64,000 nt of DNA from Kitasatospora sp. NBC_01287. GTDB taxonomy: Bacteria > Actinomycetota > Actinomycetes > Streptomycetales > Streptomycetaceae. Both the position numbers and the translations under genes were made by a program. Shown in pieces: positions 22,230 through 30,960 of this stretch; the stretch's first letter is position 1; every line of letters begins with the position of its first letter. The stretch is taken from NCBI RefSeq assembly GCF_026340565.1, contig NZ_JAPEPB010000001.1, forward strand, positions 496,001 to 560,000, in the 5' to 3' direction. The notes under the pieces are model-generated. The model saw only the letters and a list, made by a program, of their open reading frames with translations, made no database searches and was not told the DNA's origin.

Positions 22230-24647
22230 GTGGCGAGGACGATGGCGATGCCGCTCGCGTGGTCCGGCACCACGCTGCTGCTGGCCGTGGCGCTGACCGG
22301 GCTGGTCCTGCCCGTCCCGGCCGCCGCCCCTGCACAGGCGCCCGCATCCGCAGCCGTCACCGCAGCCGCGCGCGACCGGGCCCCCGCCTTCGACACCGCG
22401 CCCGCCGAGGCGAGCCTGCGACGGCTGCTCCCCGCGCACGCCACGCAGTTCCGGCTGCTCGCCGAGGCGCGGGCCACCACCGCGTCAACCACCGCCGCGT
22501 CAACCACCGCGCCAACCACCACCGCGGCCCACCACCCCGCGGACTCCTTCACCCTCGGCGGCACGGCGGGCGCGATCACGGTCCGCGCCACCTCCCCCGC
22601 GACCCTGCTCAGCGGCGTCGGCTGGTACCTGGCGCACGTCGCCGGGGTGGACCTGGGCTGGCCGGGTGACAGCCTCGACCGGCTCCCGGCCACGCTGCCC
22701 GCGCCGGCCGGCGGCACCACCCGGACCGCGGCGGTGCCGCACCGGTACGCGCTGAACGACACCGACGCCGGGTACTCGGGACCATACCGCGACTTCGCCG
22801 CCTACCAGCACGAGATCGACCTGCTGGCGCTGCACGGGGTCAACGAGGTCTTCGTGCAGACCGGCGCGGAGTATCCGTACCTCCGGGCGCTGCGTCAGTT
22901 CGGCTACCGCGACGAGGAGTTGCGAGCCTGGGTGCCTGCACCCGGCCATCAGAGCTGGTGGCTGCTGCAGAACATGGCGGGCTTCGGCGGCCCGGAGTCG
23001 GCCCGGCTGGCCGAGGCGCGCGCCGCGCTCGGGCGGCTGATCACCGACCAGCTCCGGGCGCTGGGCATGACGCCGGTGCTGCCCGGCTTCTTCGGCACCG
23101 TGCCACCCGGGTTCGCGCAGCGCAACGCGGGTGCCCGCACGGTGCCGCAGGGCGAGTGGGTCGGCTTCGCACGGCCGGACTGGCTCGACCCCACCGGCCC
23201 GGTCTTCGACCAGTTGGCGGCGGCCTACTATCGTGCCCAGCGGGAGCGGTTCGGCGACAGCACGATGTACAAGATGGACCTGCTGCACGAGGGCGGCCTG
23301 CTCGGCCCCGTCGACGCGACGGGTGCCGCCCGGGCGGTGCAACAGGCGCTGGACGCCGCGCACCCCGGCGCGACCTGGGTGCTGCTGGGCTGGGAGCAGA
23401 ACCCCACCGCCGCCGTGCTGAACGGCGTGGACCGGGCCCGGATGCTGATCCTGGACGGCCTGGCCGACCGCTACGACGGCCTGGACCGGGAGGGCCAGTG
23501 GGGCGGGACGCCCTATGCCTTCGGCACCATCGACAACTTCGGCGGACACACCGGCCTGGGCGCCAACACGGCTGTCTGGACGGACCGGTTCCGCCGCTGG
23601 CTGACCAAGCCGGGCAGCGCACTCGCCGGCCTCGCCTACCTGCCCGAGGGCACCGGCGGCAACCCGGCGGCCTTCGCGCTGTTCACCGAACTCGCCTGGC
23701 AGCAGCGGCCCGTCGACCAGCGCGCCTGGTTCGCCGACTACGCCGCACGCCGGTACGGCGGACCGGACGAGCACGCCGCCGCGGCCTGGGAGCTGCTGCG
23801 GAGCGGCCCGTACAGCACCCCGTCCGACGGCTGGAGCGAGCCGGCGGACAGCCTCTTCGCCGCCCGGCCCGCGCTGGACGCCGGCACGGCGGCGACCTGG
23901 AGCCCCGGCGCCACCCGCTACCCGCCCGCGGCGGTGGCGGCCGCGCTCGGCGAACTGCTGCGGGTGGCACCGGAGTCGCGCGGCACGGACGCCTACCGCT
24001 TCGACCTGGTGGACGTGGCCCGGCAAGTGCTCGGCAACCGCGCCCGGGCCCTGCTGCCGCACCTGGCCGCCGCCTACGGCGCGCACGACCGCGCCGCTTT
24101 CCGCGCCCTGGCCGAGCGGTGGACCGCCGACGAGGCACTGCTGGATCGGCTGCTCGCCACCGACTCCCGCTTCCTGCTGGGCCCTTGGCTCACCGCCGCG
24201 CGCTCCTGGGGCGAGGGCGGCGCCGAGAGCGACCAACTGGAGTACGACGCACGCTCGTTGCTCACCACCTGGGGCGGCCGCGGCCCCAGCGAGCAGGGGC
24301 AACTGCACGACTACGCCAACCGCGAGTGGTCGGGCCTGGTCGCGGACGTCTACGCGCCGCGCTGGGCCGCCTACTTCGCGAGTCTGGACACGGCGATGGC
24401 GGACGGGCGGGAGCCGGTCGCGATCGACTGGTTCTCCCTGGACGACGCCTGGGCGCACCGGACCACCGCCTATCCCACCACACCGGTCGGCGACCCCGTC
24501 GAGGCGGCCCGAGCCGTGGCCGACCAGAAGGCTGCCAACCAGGACGTCGCGGGCCATGACGTCGCAGGCCGAGCAGTCACGGGCCAGGCAGTCACGAGCC
24601 AGGCGGTCACGGGCCGAGCAGTCACGGGCCAGGCAGCCGCCGATTAG
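22230..24647 (+). CDS. Secreted GH89 alpha-N-acetylglucosaminidase (NAGLU-like)
   Basis: An 805-residue exported glycoside hydrolase of family 89, which removes terminal alpha-linked GlcNAc. The signal peptide spans residues 1-36 (hydrophobic LLLAVALTGLVLPV, then AAAPAQA). Family segments are YALNDTDAGYSG...HEIDLLALHGVNEVFV near 180, YKMDLLHEGG near 350 with a probable catalytic Glu, and FGTIDNFGGHTGLGAN near 430. The GTG at 22230 has GGAGGTGAAG upstream. Two low-complexity stretches occur, a Thr/Ala run near residue 85 and a VTGQA/VAGRA tail from a 15-bp array. A weak TTGACA lies at 22142-22147. The natural substrate (mucin, heparan-type or bacterial glycan) is unknown. Confidence 0.88.
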   Translation: MARTMAMPLAWSGTTLLLAVALTGLVLPVPAAAPAQAPASAAVTAAARDRAPAFDTAPAEASLRRLLPAHATQFRLLAEARATTASTTAASTTAPTTTAAHHPADSFTLGGTAGAITVRATSPATLLSGVGWYLAHVAGVDLGWPGDSLDRLPATLPAPAGGTTRTAAVPHRYALNDTDAGYSGPYRDFAAYQHEIDLLALHGVNEVFVQTGAEYPYLRALRQFGYRDEELRAWVPAPGHQSWWLLQNMAGFGGPESARLAEARAALGRLITDQLRALGMTPVLPGFFGTVPPGFAQRNAGARTVPQGEWVGFARPDWLDPTGPVFDQLAAAYYRAQRERFGDSTMYKMDLLHEGGLLGPVDATGAARAVQQALDAAHPGATWVLLGWEQNPTAAVLNGVDRARMLILDGLADRYDGLDREGQWGGTPYAFGTIDNFGGHTGLGANTAVWTDRFRRWLTKPGSALAGLAYLPEGTGGNPAAFALFTELAWQQRPVDQRAWFADYAARRYGGPDEHAAAAWELLRSGPYSTPSDGWSEPADSLFAARPALDAGTAATWSPGATRYPPAAVAAALGELLRVAPESRGTDAYRFDLVDVARQVLGNRARALLPHLAAAYGAHDRAAFRALAERWTADEALLDRLLATDSRFLLGPWLTAARSWGEGGAESDQLEYDARSLLTTWGGRGPSEQGQLHDYANREWSGLVADVYAPRWAAYFASLDTAMADGREPVAIDWFSLDDAWAHRTTAYPTTPVGDPVEAARAVADQKAANQDVAGHDVAGRAVTGQAVTSQAVTGRAVTGQAAAD
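24546..24635. repeat. 15-bp tandem array, six copies, in the GH89 C-terminus
   Basis: Six 15-bp units of the GTCACGGGCCAGGCA type from 24546 to 24635, encoding VTGQA/VTGRA/VAGHD. It ends four codons before the stop codon, beyond the catalytic domains, and keeps the frame. Confidence 0.93.
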
Positions 24648-24705
24648 ACCCGCTCCGGGCGCCGGCCCTACCGAGCAGGTTCATCTGGCCCGGGAACAAG
24701 CGACA

Positions 24706-24748
24706 TTGACAAACGAAGCACTGCTCCGCTTATTATTCGGAGCAGTGC
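24706..24748 (+). promoter_or_regulatory. Promoter with an embedded palindromic operator
   Basis: A TTGACA at 24706-24711 and a TTATTA/TATTAT at 24730-24736, spaced 18-19 bp, form a clear sigma-70-type promoter. A perfect inverted repeat, GCACTGCTCCG (24718-24728) and its complement (24738-24748), encloses the -10 box in a 9-nt centre. That is the usual geometry of a TetR-type operator. The regulated gene is the oxidoreductase starting at 24799. No TetR gene is adjacent. Confidence 0.8.
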
Positions 24749-24798
24749 ACCGGATTGCGTTCGGACGGGGTGCACCAGTCGACACCTGGGGGAACAGC

Positions 24799-25767
24799 AT
24801 GGGGACAGCAACGATGTGGGCCGTACGGGTGCACGCCTTCGGCGACCCCGAGCAGCTGGTGCACGAGGAGGTGCCGCGGCCCGAGGCAGGGCCCGGCGAG
24901 GTACTGGTACGGGTCCACGCGGCCGGGGTCAACCCGCCCGACTGGTACGCGCGCCGGGGCTTCGCGAACATCCCGGAGGCGATGCGTCCGGTGTGGCCTG
25001 TGCCGTTCACACCGGGCTCCGACATCTCCGGCGTGATCGCGGCCGTGGGCACCGGGGTCACCGAGTGGCAGGTCGGCGACGAGGTGTTCGGGCTGGTGAA
25101 CTTCCCCGGCCGGGCCTCCGGGTACGCGGAGTTCGCCACCTCGCCCGCCGCGCACCTCGCGCCCAAGCCTGCCGCGCTGGGGCATGTGGAGGCCGCGGCC
25201 GTGCCGATGGCGGGCCTCACCGCCTACCAGTTCCTCTTCGAGCACCTGCGCATCGAAGCGGGCAGTACGGTGCTGGTCAACGGCGCGGGCGGCGGAGTGG
25301 GCCACTTCGCCCTGCAGTTGGCCAAGGCCGCGGGCGCCGCGCAGGTGATCGGCGTGGCCTCCGGACGTCACGAGGCGTTCCTGAAGGACCTGGGCGCCGA
25401 CCGGTTCGTGGACTACACCCGGGACGCCGTCGAGGACGTCGTGCGGGAGGTGGACATCCTGATCGACACGGTCGGCGGCCCGGACGGCCACCGCTTCCTG
25501 CCGGTGCTGCGGCGCGGCGGCACGCTGGCCCCGGTCTACTTCGGGGAGTACCACCGCGAGCGCGCCGCGGAGCTCGGCATCACGGTGGGCGGCTGGCAGG
25601 TGCGCTCCAGCGGGGAGCAACTGACCGAGCTGGCACGCTTGATCAATGCCGGCCTGCTGCGGGTCGGCATCGACAGCGTCTTCCCCCTGAGCGCCGCGGC
25701 GCAGGCTCACACCCGCGCCGAACAGGGCCACCTGCAGGGCAAGATCGTCCTCCGAGTGGTCACCTGA
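24799..25767 (+). CDS. NADP-dependent oxidoreductase (quinone reductase type, MDR superfamily)
   Basis: A 322-residue zinc-independent medium-chain dehydrogenase. The GroES-like half opens with MWAVRVHAFGDPEQLVHEEVP, and the nucleotide-binding motif is VLVNGAGGGVGHFALQLAKA near residue 160. It probably reduces quinones or enones with NADPH. The ATG at 24799 follows CTGGGGGAACAGC. It is single-cistronic: its own operator-containing promoter lies upstream and a hairpin lies just downstream. A similar gene lies at 27925-28935 and a remnant of a third at 20737. Confidence 0.88.
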   Translation: MGTATMWAVRVHAFGDPEQLVHEEVPRPEAGPGEVLVRVHAAGVNPPDWYARRGFANIPEAMRPVWPVPFTPGSDISGVIAAVGTGVTEWQVGDEVFGLVNFPGRASGYAEFATSPAAHLAPKPAALGHVEAAAVPMAGLTAYQFLFEHLRIEAGSTVLVNGAGGGVGHFALQLAKAAGAAQVIGVASGRHEAFLKDLGADRFVDYTRDAVEDVVREVDILIDTVGGPDGHRFLPVLRRGGTLAPVYFGEYHRERAAELGITVGGWQVRSSGEQLTELARLINAGLLRVGIDSVFPLSAAAQAHTRAEQGHLQGKIVLRVVT

Positions 25768-25801
25768 GCTTCGGTTTTTACTTCTGCGGGCATTCATCGG
25801 C

Positions 25802-25830
25802 GGGGCCATCGACTGGTGATCGATGGCCCC
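25802..25830. terminator. Hairpin terminator after the oxidoreductase
   Basis: An 11-bp perfect stem, GGGGCCATCGA (25802-25812) with its complement at 25820-25830, and a 7-nt loop, lies 35 nt after the stop. There is no U-run, as is common in this group. The remaining bases to 26141, about 310, show no gene I can support on either strand. Confidence 0.7.
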
Positions 25831-26141
25831 CCGTCGTCCGTAGTGGCTACTGGCGCCTGTGTGTCTGTTATGCGGTTTTCTTGATGGCTGGGTAGCGTGG
25901 TGCCGGCTCCGAGCGGCGCCCTTGGGGTCGGCCTGGTGGGCGGCCGGACGGTCTCGGTGCGCGTGCGACACGGGGTAGTTGTGCAAGTAGATGGCCATAG
26001 CCGCGACGGACGCGGCCGGGTGTGCGCCTGTTCGGCGGAAGGGGCGGCTGCCAGGGCAGCCGGTGCTCGCCGACGAGAAGGGCGCCAGGCGGAGTTGGGT
26101 GTAGGCGGCTTTCCATGACCACCACGATGGCCGGGTCACCT

Positions 26142-27203
26142 TCAACCCAGTGGCCGGCCACGACCAGACGGCCCAGGGCTCCTCGGCTGGTCGGACGCGA
26201 CCAGTTCGGCGGCGCGCGCGGGTTCGCCGTCCGCCCGCTCGAGCAGCGCCTCGACGTCGTAGCCCGATGATTCGAAGTTGTCGCCGAGGCCGAGGGACAC
26301 GCCGTGGTCGAAGCGCTCCATGTACACAGAGGCATCCAGGTCGGGGCGGAGCTGGTCGAGCGCGCACAGCAGGTCCCAGGCGGAGGCGTCCAACTGGGCC
26401 CGCCGCACCGGGTCGCAGGCGTTGACGGCAGCGGTGACCCAGACGCCGTCGGGCTCGTACTCCAGCAGGGACGGAAGCAGTTCGGGGATGCCCATGATCT
26501 CTGCCGCGCTGAAGGTGAGGGTGTGCGCGCCCTCGGGGTTGTCGAGCAGTTCCGCCAGCAGCGGGACGGCGCGCAGGTCGTGTCGCCGGGCGAGTCCGCG
26601 GATGCCCTCCTCGCGGGCATCCGCGGACTCGTCGGTCGTCCGCTCCCAGAGCGCGGCCCGGATCGCGGGGCTGTCGACCTCGGCCTGGAAGCCCAGTGTG
26701 AACGTCGCCCAGTTACGGACCTCCGGATCCTTGTCGCGGGTCAGCATGATGAGTGCGCGGATGTCCGGTCCGTCCGGCAGGCCGGTGACGACCCCCGCGA
26801 AGGAGCTGGCCACCCGCTGGCGGATCTCGGCGTCGGGATGCCCGGCGAGGGCGGCGAGGACGGGGACGGCGCGCTGGTCGTACGTCCTCTCGATCGCGCG
26901 CGCCAGGGACCACAGCACGTGGCCCTCGGTCTCCCGCTCCGCGAGCGCGACCAACGCGGCCGCCGTCTCGGCACGGACCGCCTCGTTCTGGTCGCTCGCG
27001 TCGCCCAGCAGATCACAGCCCGTCGCACGCTCGACCGGATCATCCGAACCGATCAGCTCCAGGCCGAGCGGCAGCGACCCCAACCCGTCGGCGGCCGCCC
27101 GCCACAGCAGCGTCCCGTACTCGTCCCACTCATCCGTCTCCTCGGCAACGCGCGCCGCCGCCAGGGCCTGCCCGACCAGTTCCGCCACCGTGCCCGCTTC
27201 CAT
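26142..27203 (-). CDS. HEAT-repeat protein
   Basis: A 353-residue protein of armadillo/HEAT type. Paired helices recur about every 32-38 residues: DPVERATGCDLLGDASDQ, EAVRAETAAALVALAE, HPDAEIRQRVASSFAG, DKDPEVRNWATFTLGF and DAREEGIRGLARRHDL. The C-terminal third is acidic. The ATG at 27203 is the first start consistent with the family-like N-terminus. Its end runs into a basic low-complexity tail, so the C-terminus may be altered. The function is presumably scaffolding; no partner is identified. Confidence 0.75.
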   Translation of the reverse strand: MEAGTVAELVGQALAAARVAEETDEWDEYGTLLWRAAADGLGSLPLGLELIGSDDPVERATGCDLLGDASDQNEAVRAETAAALVALAERETEGHVLWSLARAIERTYDQRAVPVLAALAGHPDAEIRQRVASSFAGVVTGLPDGPDIRALIMLTRDKDPEVRNWATFTLGFQAEVDSPAIRAALWERTTDESADAREEGIRGLARRHDLRAVPLLAELLDNPEGAHTLTFSAAEIMGIPELLPSLLEYEPDGVWVTAAVNACDPVRRAQLDASAWDLLCALDQLRPDLDASVYMERFDHGVSLGLGDNFESSGYDVEALLERADGEPARAAELVASDQPRSPGPSGRGRPLG

Positions 27204-27347
27204 CCGGGCATTCTGGCGCACGAACCGCGAATACGCCCGGGAATTGTCGCCGACCCAGCTTGTTCTGACCTCTGGTCGCCGGCCGGAGGTTAAACAACGA
27301 GAACCCCAGGGGCGTTGCAAAGTCTGACGATCTTGTGAGTGTGCTGG

Positions 27348-27700
27348 TCAGGCGATGGCCAGGAGGTCGAGCGGGCGAGTGAGGGGCTCGTAGGAGGCTT
27401 GCCGGAGGCCGGCAGCGACGTTCTGCTGCCCCGCGGCTCGGATGGTGTTGATGGCCAGGTTGCGCAGGGTTGCCATGTTCTCCGGGCCGTGGCCGGTGCG
27501 GATCTTCGAGGCGTCCTCGCGGAAGGTGGTGTCACTGACCGAAGCGGAGCCGGTTCTCGATGGTCCACTGCGACCGGGCGAGGCGGCCGAGCCGCCGCGG
27601 CGACGCGTGATACGAGATCAGGTCCGCGATCGCGTAATCGGTCTCGCGGCTGGTCCTGCCGGACTTCAGGTCGGTGCGGTGCCGCAGGATGCGCACGCGG
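27348..27700 (-). pseudogene. ISAs1-family transposase remnant
   Basis: The final 63 codons ending at 27348 read as an ISAs1 transposase C-terminus (SDTTFREDASKIRTGHGPEN, then MATLRNLAINTIRAAGQQN). Upstream, TSRETDYAIADLISYH and LGRLARSQWTIENRL belong to the same family but lie in another frame, so there is a frameshift near 27540. The N-terminal two-thirds of the transposase is missing. No intact ends are recognisable. Confidence 0.82.
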
Positions 27701-27847
27701 AGCTTCGTCGCATGCGTAACGGCCCAGTCCCGACGGCCCCTCGCCTCTCGCGACCGACGGACTCAAGCACTCGCGGGGACTTTGAAACGCCCCTGGCCCG
27801 AACCCGCGGTGACTGTCAGCGAGCTGTCGGGCCCTGGAGTCCAGGGA

Positions 27848-27890
27848 AGCCGTTCGGATCACCGTCGCAGTGACGGTGATCCGAACGGCT
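27848..27890. terminator. Strong hairpin, probable terminator
   Basis: A 19-bp perfect stem (27848-27866 and 27872-27890) with a 5-nt loop. It lies 34 nt beyond the stop of the oxidoreductase at 27925 and is followed on that strand by TTCCCTGG. It can work in either direction and also bounds the transposase remnant. Confidence 0.82.
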
Positions 27891-27924
27891 CTCGGGGCAA
27901 GATCCCCGACCTCGTCACCCGCGA

Positions 27925-28935
27925 TCAGCTCTGCGTCTCCTCGCGGCGTCCAATAGCGGCCGCATCGGGTACGACGAGCAGCTTGCCGGTGGTACGCCGA
28001 GCCTCCAGATCGCTGTGGGCCTGGGCGGCCTCGGACAATGCGTAGCGGCCCGTTACGGTGACCTCAAGCGCCTTGGAGCGCACCCACTCGAACACATCGG
28101 CGGCCCGTCGGAGCAGTTCGGACCGATCGGCGATGAAGTCCCCGAGGCTGGGCCGGATCAGGGTCAGCGAACCGCCGTGGGCGAGCCGAATCGGATCAAA
28201 CGGAGGCACGGCACCACTTGCCGCGCCGAAGAGCACGAGATGGCCGCGGGTTCGCAGGCTGGCGAGGCTCGCATCGAAGGTGTGCGCGCCGACGCCGTCG
28301 AAGACAACCGGCAGTCCCTGACCGCCGTTGAGCCGCCTCACCTCGGCTGCGAGATCGTCGACTGCGGAGGAAAGGATCACCTCGGCGGCCCCGGCACGCT
28401 TCGCCAGCTCGGCCTTCGCCGTGGTCGACGTCGTGCCGATCACCCTGCCGCCGAGATGGGTGATGAGCTGGGTCAAAAGCAGCCCCATGCCACCAGCAGC
28501 CGCATGCACGAGCACCGTGTCGCCCCCCTGAACCGGGTAGGCGTCCTTGACGAGATAGTGCGCGGTCATGCCTTGGAGGAGCACGGCGGCGGCTGTCTCG
28601 AAGCCGATATCGTCGGGCAGCGGCACCAGCCGGGAGGAGTCCACGACGGCCCGCTCGGCATACGTGCCGGGAATCTCCACCCAACCGACCCGGTCCCCGA
28701 CTGCGACGTCAGCGACGCCGGGTCCAACGTCGACGACCGTGCCGGCGCCCTCAGCGCCCGGGGTGAAGGGCAGCGGGAGGCTGTACCGGCCTTCGCGGTG
28801 GTAGACGTCGAGGAAGTTGACCCCGGATGCGGCGACCTCCACGATCGCCTCGCCCGGACCCGGCCGCGGCTGGTCCACCTCGGCCTCCCGCAGCACCTCG
28901 GGACCGCCCACTTCGTACACCTGAATCGCTCGCAT
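27925..28935 (-). CDS. Quinone oxidoreductase (MDR superfamily)
   Basis: A 336-residue NADPH:quinone reductase-like enzyme. The N-terminal GroES-like domain holds VEVAASGVNFLDVYHREGRY, the Rossmann motif is VLVHAAAGGMGLLLTQL near residue 145, and FDGVGAHTFDASLASL follows near 225. No zinc-binding cysteine cluster is present. The ATG at 28935 is well supported by TGGAGGATC directly upstream. Base composition is slightly less GC-rich than neighbouring genes, in keeping with an accessory origin. Confidence 0.9.
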   Translation of the reverse strand: MRAIQVYEVGGPEVLREAEVDQPRPGPGEAIVEVAASGVNFLDVYHREGRYSLPLPFTPGAEGAGTVVDVGPGVADVAVGDRVGWVEIPGTYAERAVVDSSRLVPLPDDIGFETAAAVLLQGMTAHYLVKDAYPVQGGDTVLVHAAAGGMGLLLTQLITHLGGRVIGTTSTTAKAELAKRAGAAEVILSSAVDDLAAEVRRLNGGQGLPVVFDGVGAHTFDASLASLRTRGHLVLFGAASGAVPPFDPIRLAHGGSLTLIRPSLGDFIADRSELLRRAADVFEWVRSKALEVTVTGRYALSEAAQAHSDLEARRTTGKLLVVPDAAAIGRREETQS

Positions 28936-29164
28936 GATCCTCCAATAACGGCTCATCCCCCACCAACCCCGTTGATGGCGATCCGATTCCCGGCAAGCAG
29001 ACCAGCCCGCCGCCCCCGCCGAGAGCTGAGACGCCCGCTTTGCACCCGGGTCCGGGACAGGAGACCGAGGCCGTCAAGGGTCGACGAAGGCACCACCCGC
29101 CGCTTCCGCACCGCCGCACGGCCACCCACCACAAACGGGCCGCGGACGACCGTCTTGTTCGCCC

Positions 29165-29675
29165 CCCGGACCCGGCAACCTTCCGCACGATGGTGGACAC
29201 CCGGATCGCGGACCTCCGGCTCGTCCTGGACCGGCTCAGCCGCCTTCCGCTCGCCCGGGCCATGGACTCCCGCCGGATCGGGTTGTACGGGCACTCCACA
29301 GGCGGCACCGCGGCGGTGTACGCGGCCCGTGACGACCGCCGGGTCGGCGCGGTGGCGAACCTGGAGGGCTATCTCGACCGGCACCCGACGCTGGCCGGCC
29401 TCGACCAGCCGCTACTGCTGTTCCGCACCGACGGATTCGACGGCGCCGCCCGAATCGAGTCGTCCTGGGCGGGCCTTCCCGGCCACCGCGTGCTGCTCCC
29501 CGACGCGAACCCCTGGGCGTTCACCGACTACGGCTCGCTCGTCCCTCGACTCCAGACTTCCGGTCTCGTGACAGCGACGGCGCGGACCGCGCTCGTCGGT
29601 ACCGGCGACCCTGCGGTGACACTCGCTGAGGTACGGCGCCGGGTGGGGACCTTCTTCGCCCGTCATCTGTCGTAA
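29165..29675 (+). pseudogene. C-terminal fragment of an alpha/beta hydrolase
   Basis: The C-terminal part of a PAF-acetylhydrolase/lipase-like alpha/beta hydrolase. The nucleophile elbow GHSTGG (RIGLYGHSTGGTAAVYAAR) and downstream core (AVANLEGYL) are present. The roughly 150 N-terminal residues that carry the first strands and oxyanion hole are absent: the sequence before TFRTMVDTRIADLRLVLDRL is arginine-rich and not hydrolase-like. No convincing ribosome-binding site is seen. It is probably inactive. Confidence 0.65.
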
Positions 29676-29720
29676 CGGGACTACGAGGCGGCGGCGAGCC
29701 GCCCGCTCCAACTCACAGGT

Positions 29721-29770
29721 GCGTCGACCGCCTGTCGGCAAACGATCGTTTGACGACAGGCGGTCGACGC
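29721..29770. repeat. 50-bp near-perfect palindrome
   Basis: The two 25-nt arms (29721-29745 and 29746-29770) pair at 24 of 25 positions with no loop. The core CAAACGATCGTTTG resembles a TetR-type operator. The outer arms (GCGTCGACCGCCTGTCG) would form a cruciform. It lies 45 nt after the hydrolase remnant stop and 167 nt before the next gene. It could be an operator, a terminator or a recombination site. Confidence 0.85.
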
Positions 29771-29936
29771 GTCCAAGAACTCACGGGATGTCGCACATCC
29801 GAGCTGACCCGCGCCACCGCCCGGCCGGCCCGCCCGGCCCGGCCCGGCCGGCAGCGGGCCGTTCCACCACACCCGGGCGGGAGGTTGATATGATCATTCC
29901 TTGACCTTTCCTTTGCCTTTCCTGGGGGAATTCCAC

Positions 29937-30346
29937 ATGGCCGACGAGATGGTTCGCCTCACCCGGCGGTTCGTGAACACGACCTACGGCAACGGCGCCA
30001 CCCTCGGCGTATCCAAGCTGGAGGAGGACGGCCGCACCGGCTGGACCACGACGTACGCCCTGACCCGGGCGCTCCGGTACGAGATGGGCATCAGCGCACT
30101 GTCGAACGCGGACTGGCTCTTCACCTCGCCGGCGCGCCGGCTCAAGCCGCGCGAGGCCCTGATCCAGGCGCCCGTGCTCCGCCAGGCACCCGTGCTCCGG
30201 GAGCCGCGCAAGCCGAACCCCCCGGACTTCCTGGCGGACGAGGCCGTGAAGAACGGGCGCGAGCCGGCCGGCTGCACACCGTGCCGGAGAACTACAACCG
30301 GCTCTCGCGCGGCAAGTGGCGCCGGCCGTGGACGCGCATGCCGTGA
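29937..30346 (+). pseudogene. Unrecognised protein gene with a frameshift near its end
   Basis: The ATG at 29937 has GGGGGAA 7 nt upstream. The first 108 codons read naturally (MADEMVRLTRRFVN, YGNGATLGVSKLEEDG), with APVLRQ/APVLRE from an 18-bp duplication. From about 30269 the natural reading (RLHTVPENYNRLSRGKWRR) is in another frame and ends at TGA 30344-30346. That TGA overlaps the next gene's GTG, the expected coupling, so one base appears to be missing around 30261-30269. It may be a real mutation or a sequencing error. No known family is recognised. Confidence 0.6.
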
Positions 30347-30711
30347 CGCCCGTGGATGACCTGAACAACCCGGACCGCGCGGCCACCGCCCGGGTGCGGA
30401 GCTGGTCGACGGCCGTGCTGGTGAACCTGACGCTGGGCGTCCCCGGCGTGGTGCCGGTCTGGCTGCTCTGGTACCTCGCCGTCAACTGGCCGCTGGCCGC
30501 GCTCGGCTGGGCGACCCGGGAGGCGACCGAGAACGACGGCGTGCTGCCGTGGCTGATGATCGGCCTCCCGGTGCTGACCCTGTTCGGACTGCTCTGGTGG
30601 CTCGCCAACCGGCGCGTGCGGCGGTCGATGGCACCGCCCTCCCGGCTGTACTGGCCGGTGAGCGGCCTGCTGACCGCAGTGCCGACGTTCGTCCTGATGA
30701 TCGTGCTGTGA
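30343..30711 (+). CDS. Small membrane protein
   Basis: A 122-residue protein with three hydrophobic segments: VNLTLGVPGVVPVWLLWYLAV near residue 30, LPWLMIGLPVLTLFGLLWW near 75, and VSGLLTAVPTFVLMIVL at the very C-terminus. The GTG at 30343 overlaps the end of the preceding frame (GTGA), which suggests translational coupling and a shared function. No family is recognised. The 249 bp downstream, to the next gene, hold no gene I can support. Confidence 0.6.
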   Translation: MTPVDDLNNPDRAATARVRSWSTAVLVNLTLGVPGVVPVWLLWYLAVNWPLAALGWATREATENDGVLPWLMIGLPVLTLFGLLWWLANRRVRRSMAPPSRLYWPVSGLLTAVPTFVLMIVL

Positions 30712-30960
30712 GAAGCGGGAACGAGAAGCGGCAAGCGGCAACCAGAAGCGAGATGAGAACAGAAGTGAGAACGGCAATGAGAGGTCGAGCCGATCCAGCC
30801 GGGCGACCTGCTCGGCCGTCAGCCGATCGGCACGCTCCGCGGCCAAGGGGTTTCGCGACAGCCCACTGGAGCCACACCTGCCACCACTGTCAGGCCCTCA
30901 TCACAGACAGGCTCCGGGGCCCCCTTCCCGACCCCGCCGGGCGCGCGGATCGTTCCGCCC

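Noticed and set aside
25868..26141. Minus-strand open frames downstream of the HEAT gene as a transposase tail
   Set aside because: Segments such as MAIYLHNYPVSHAH looked protein-like, but no transposase motif could be recognised and the frames disagree.
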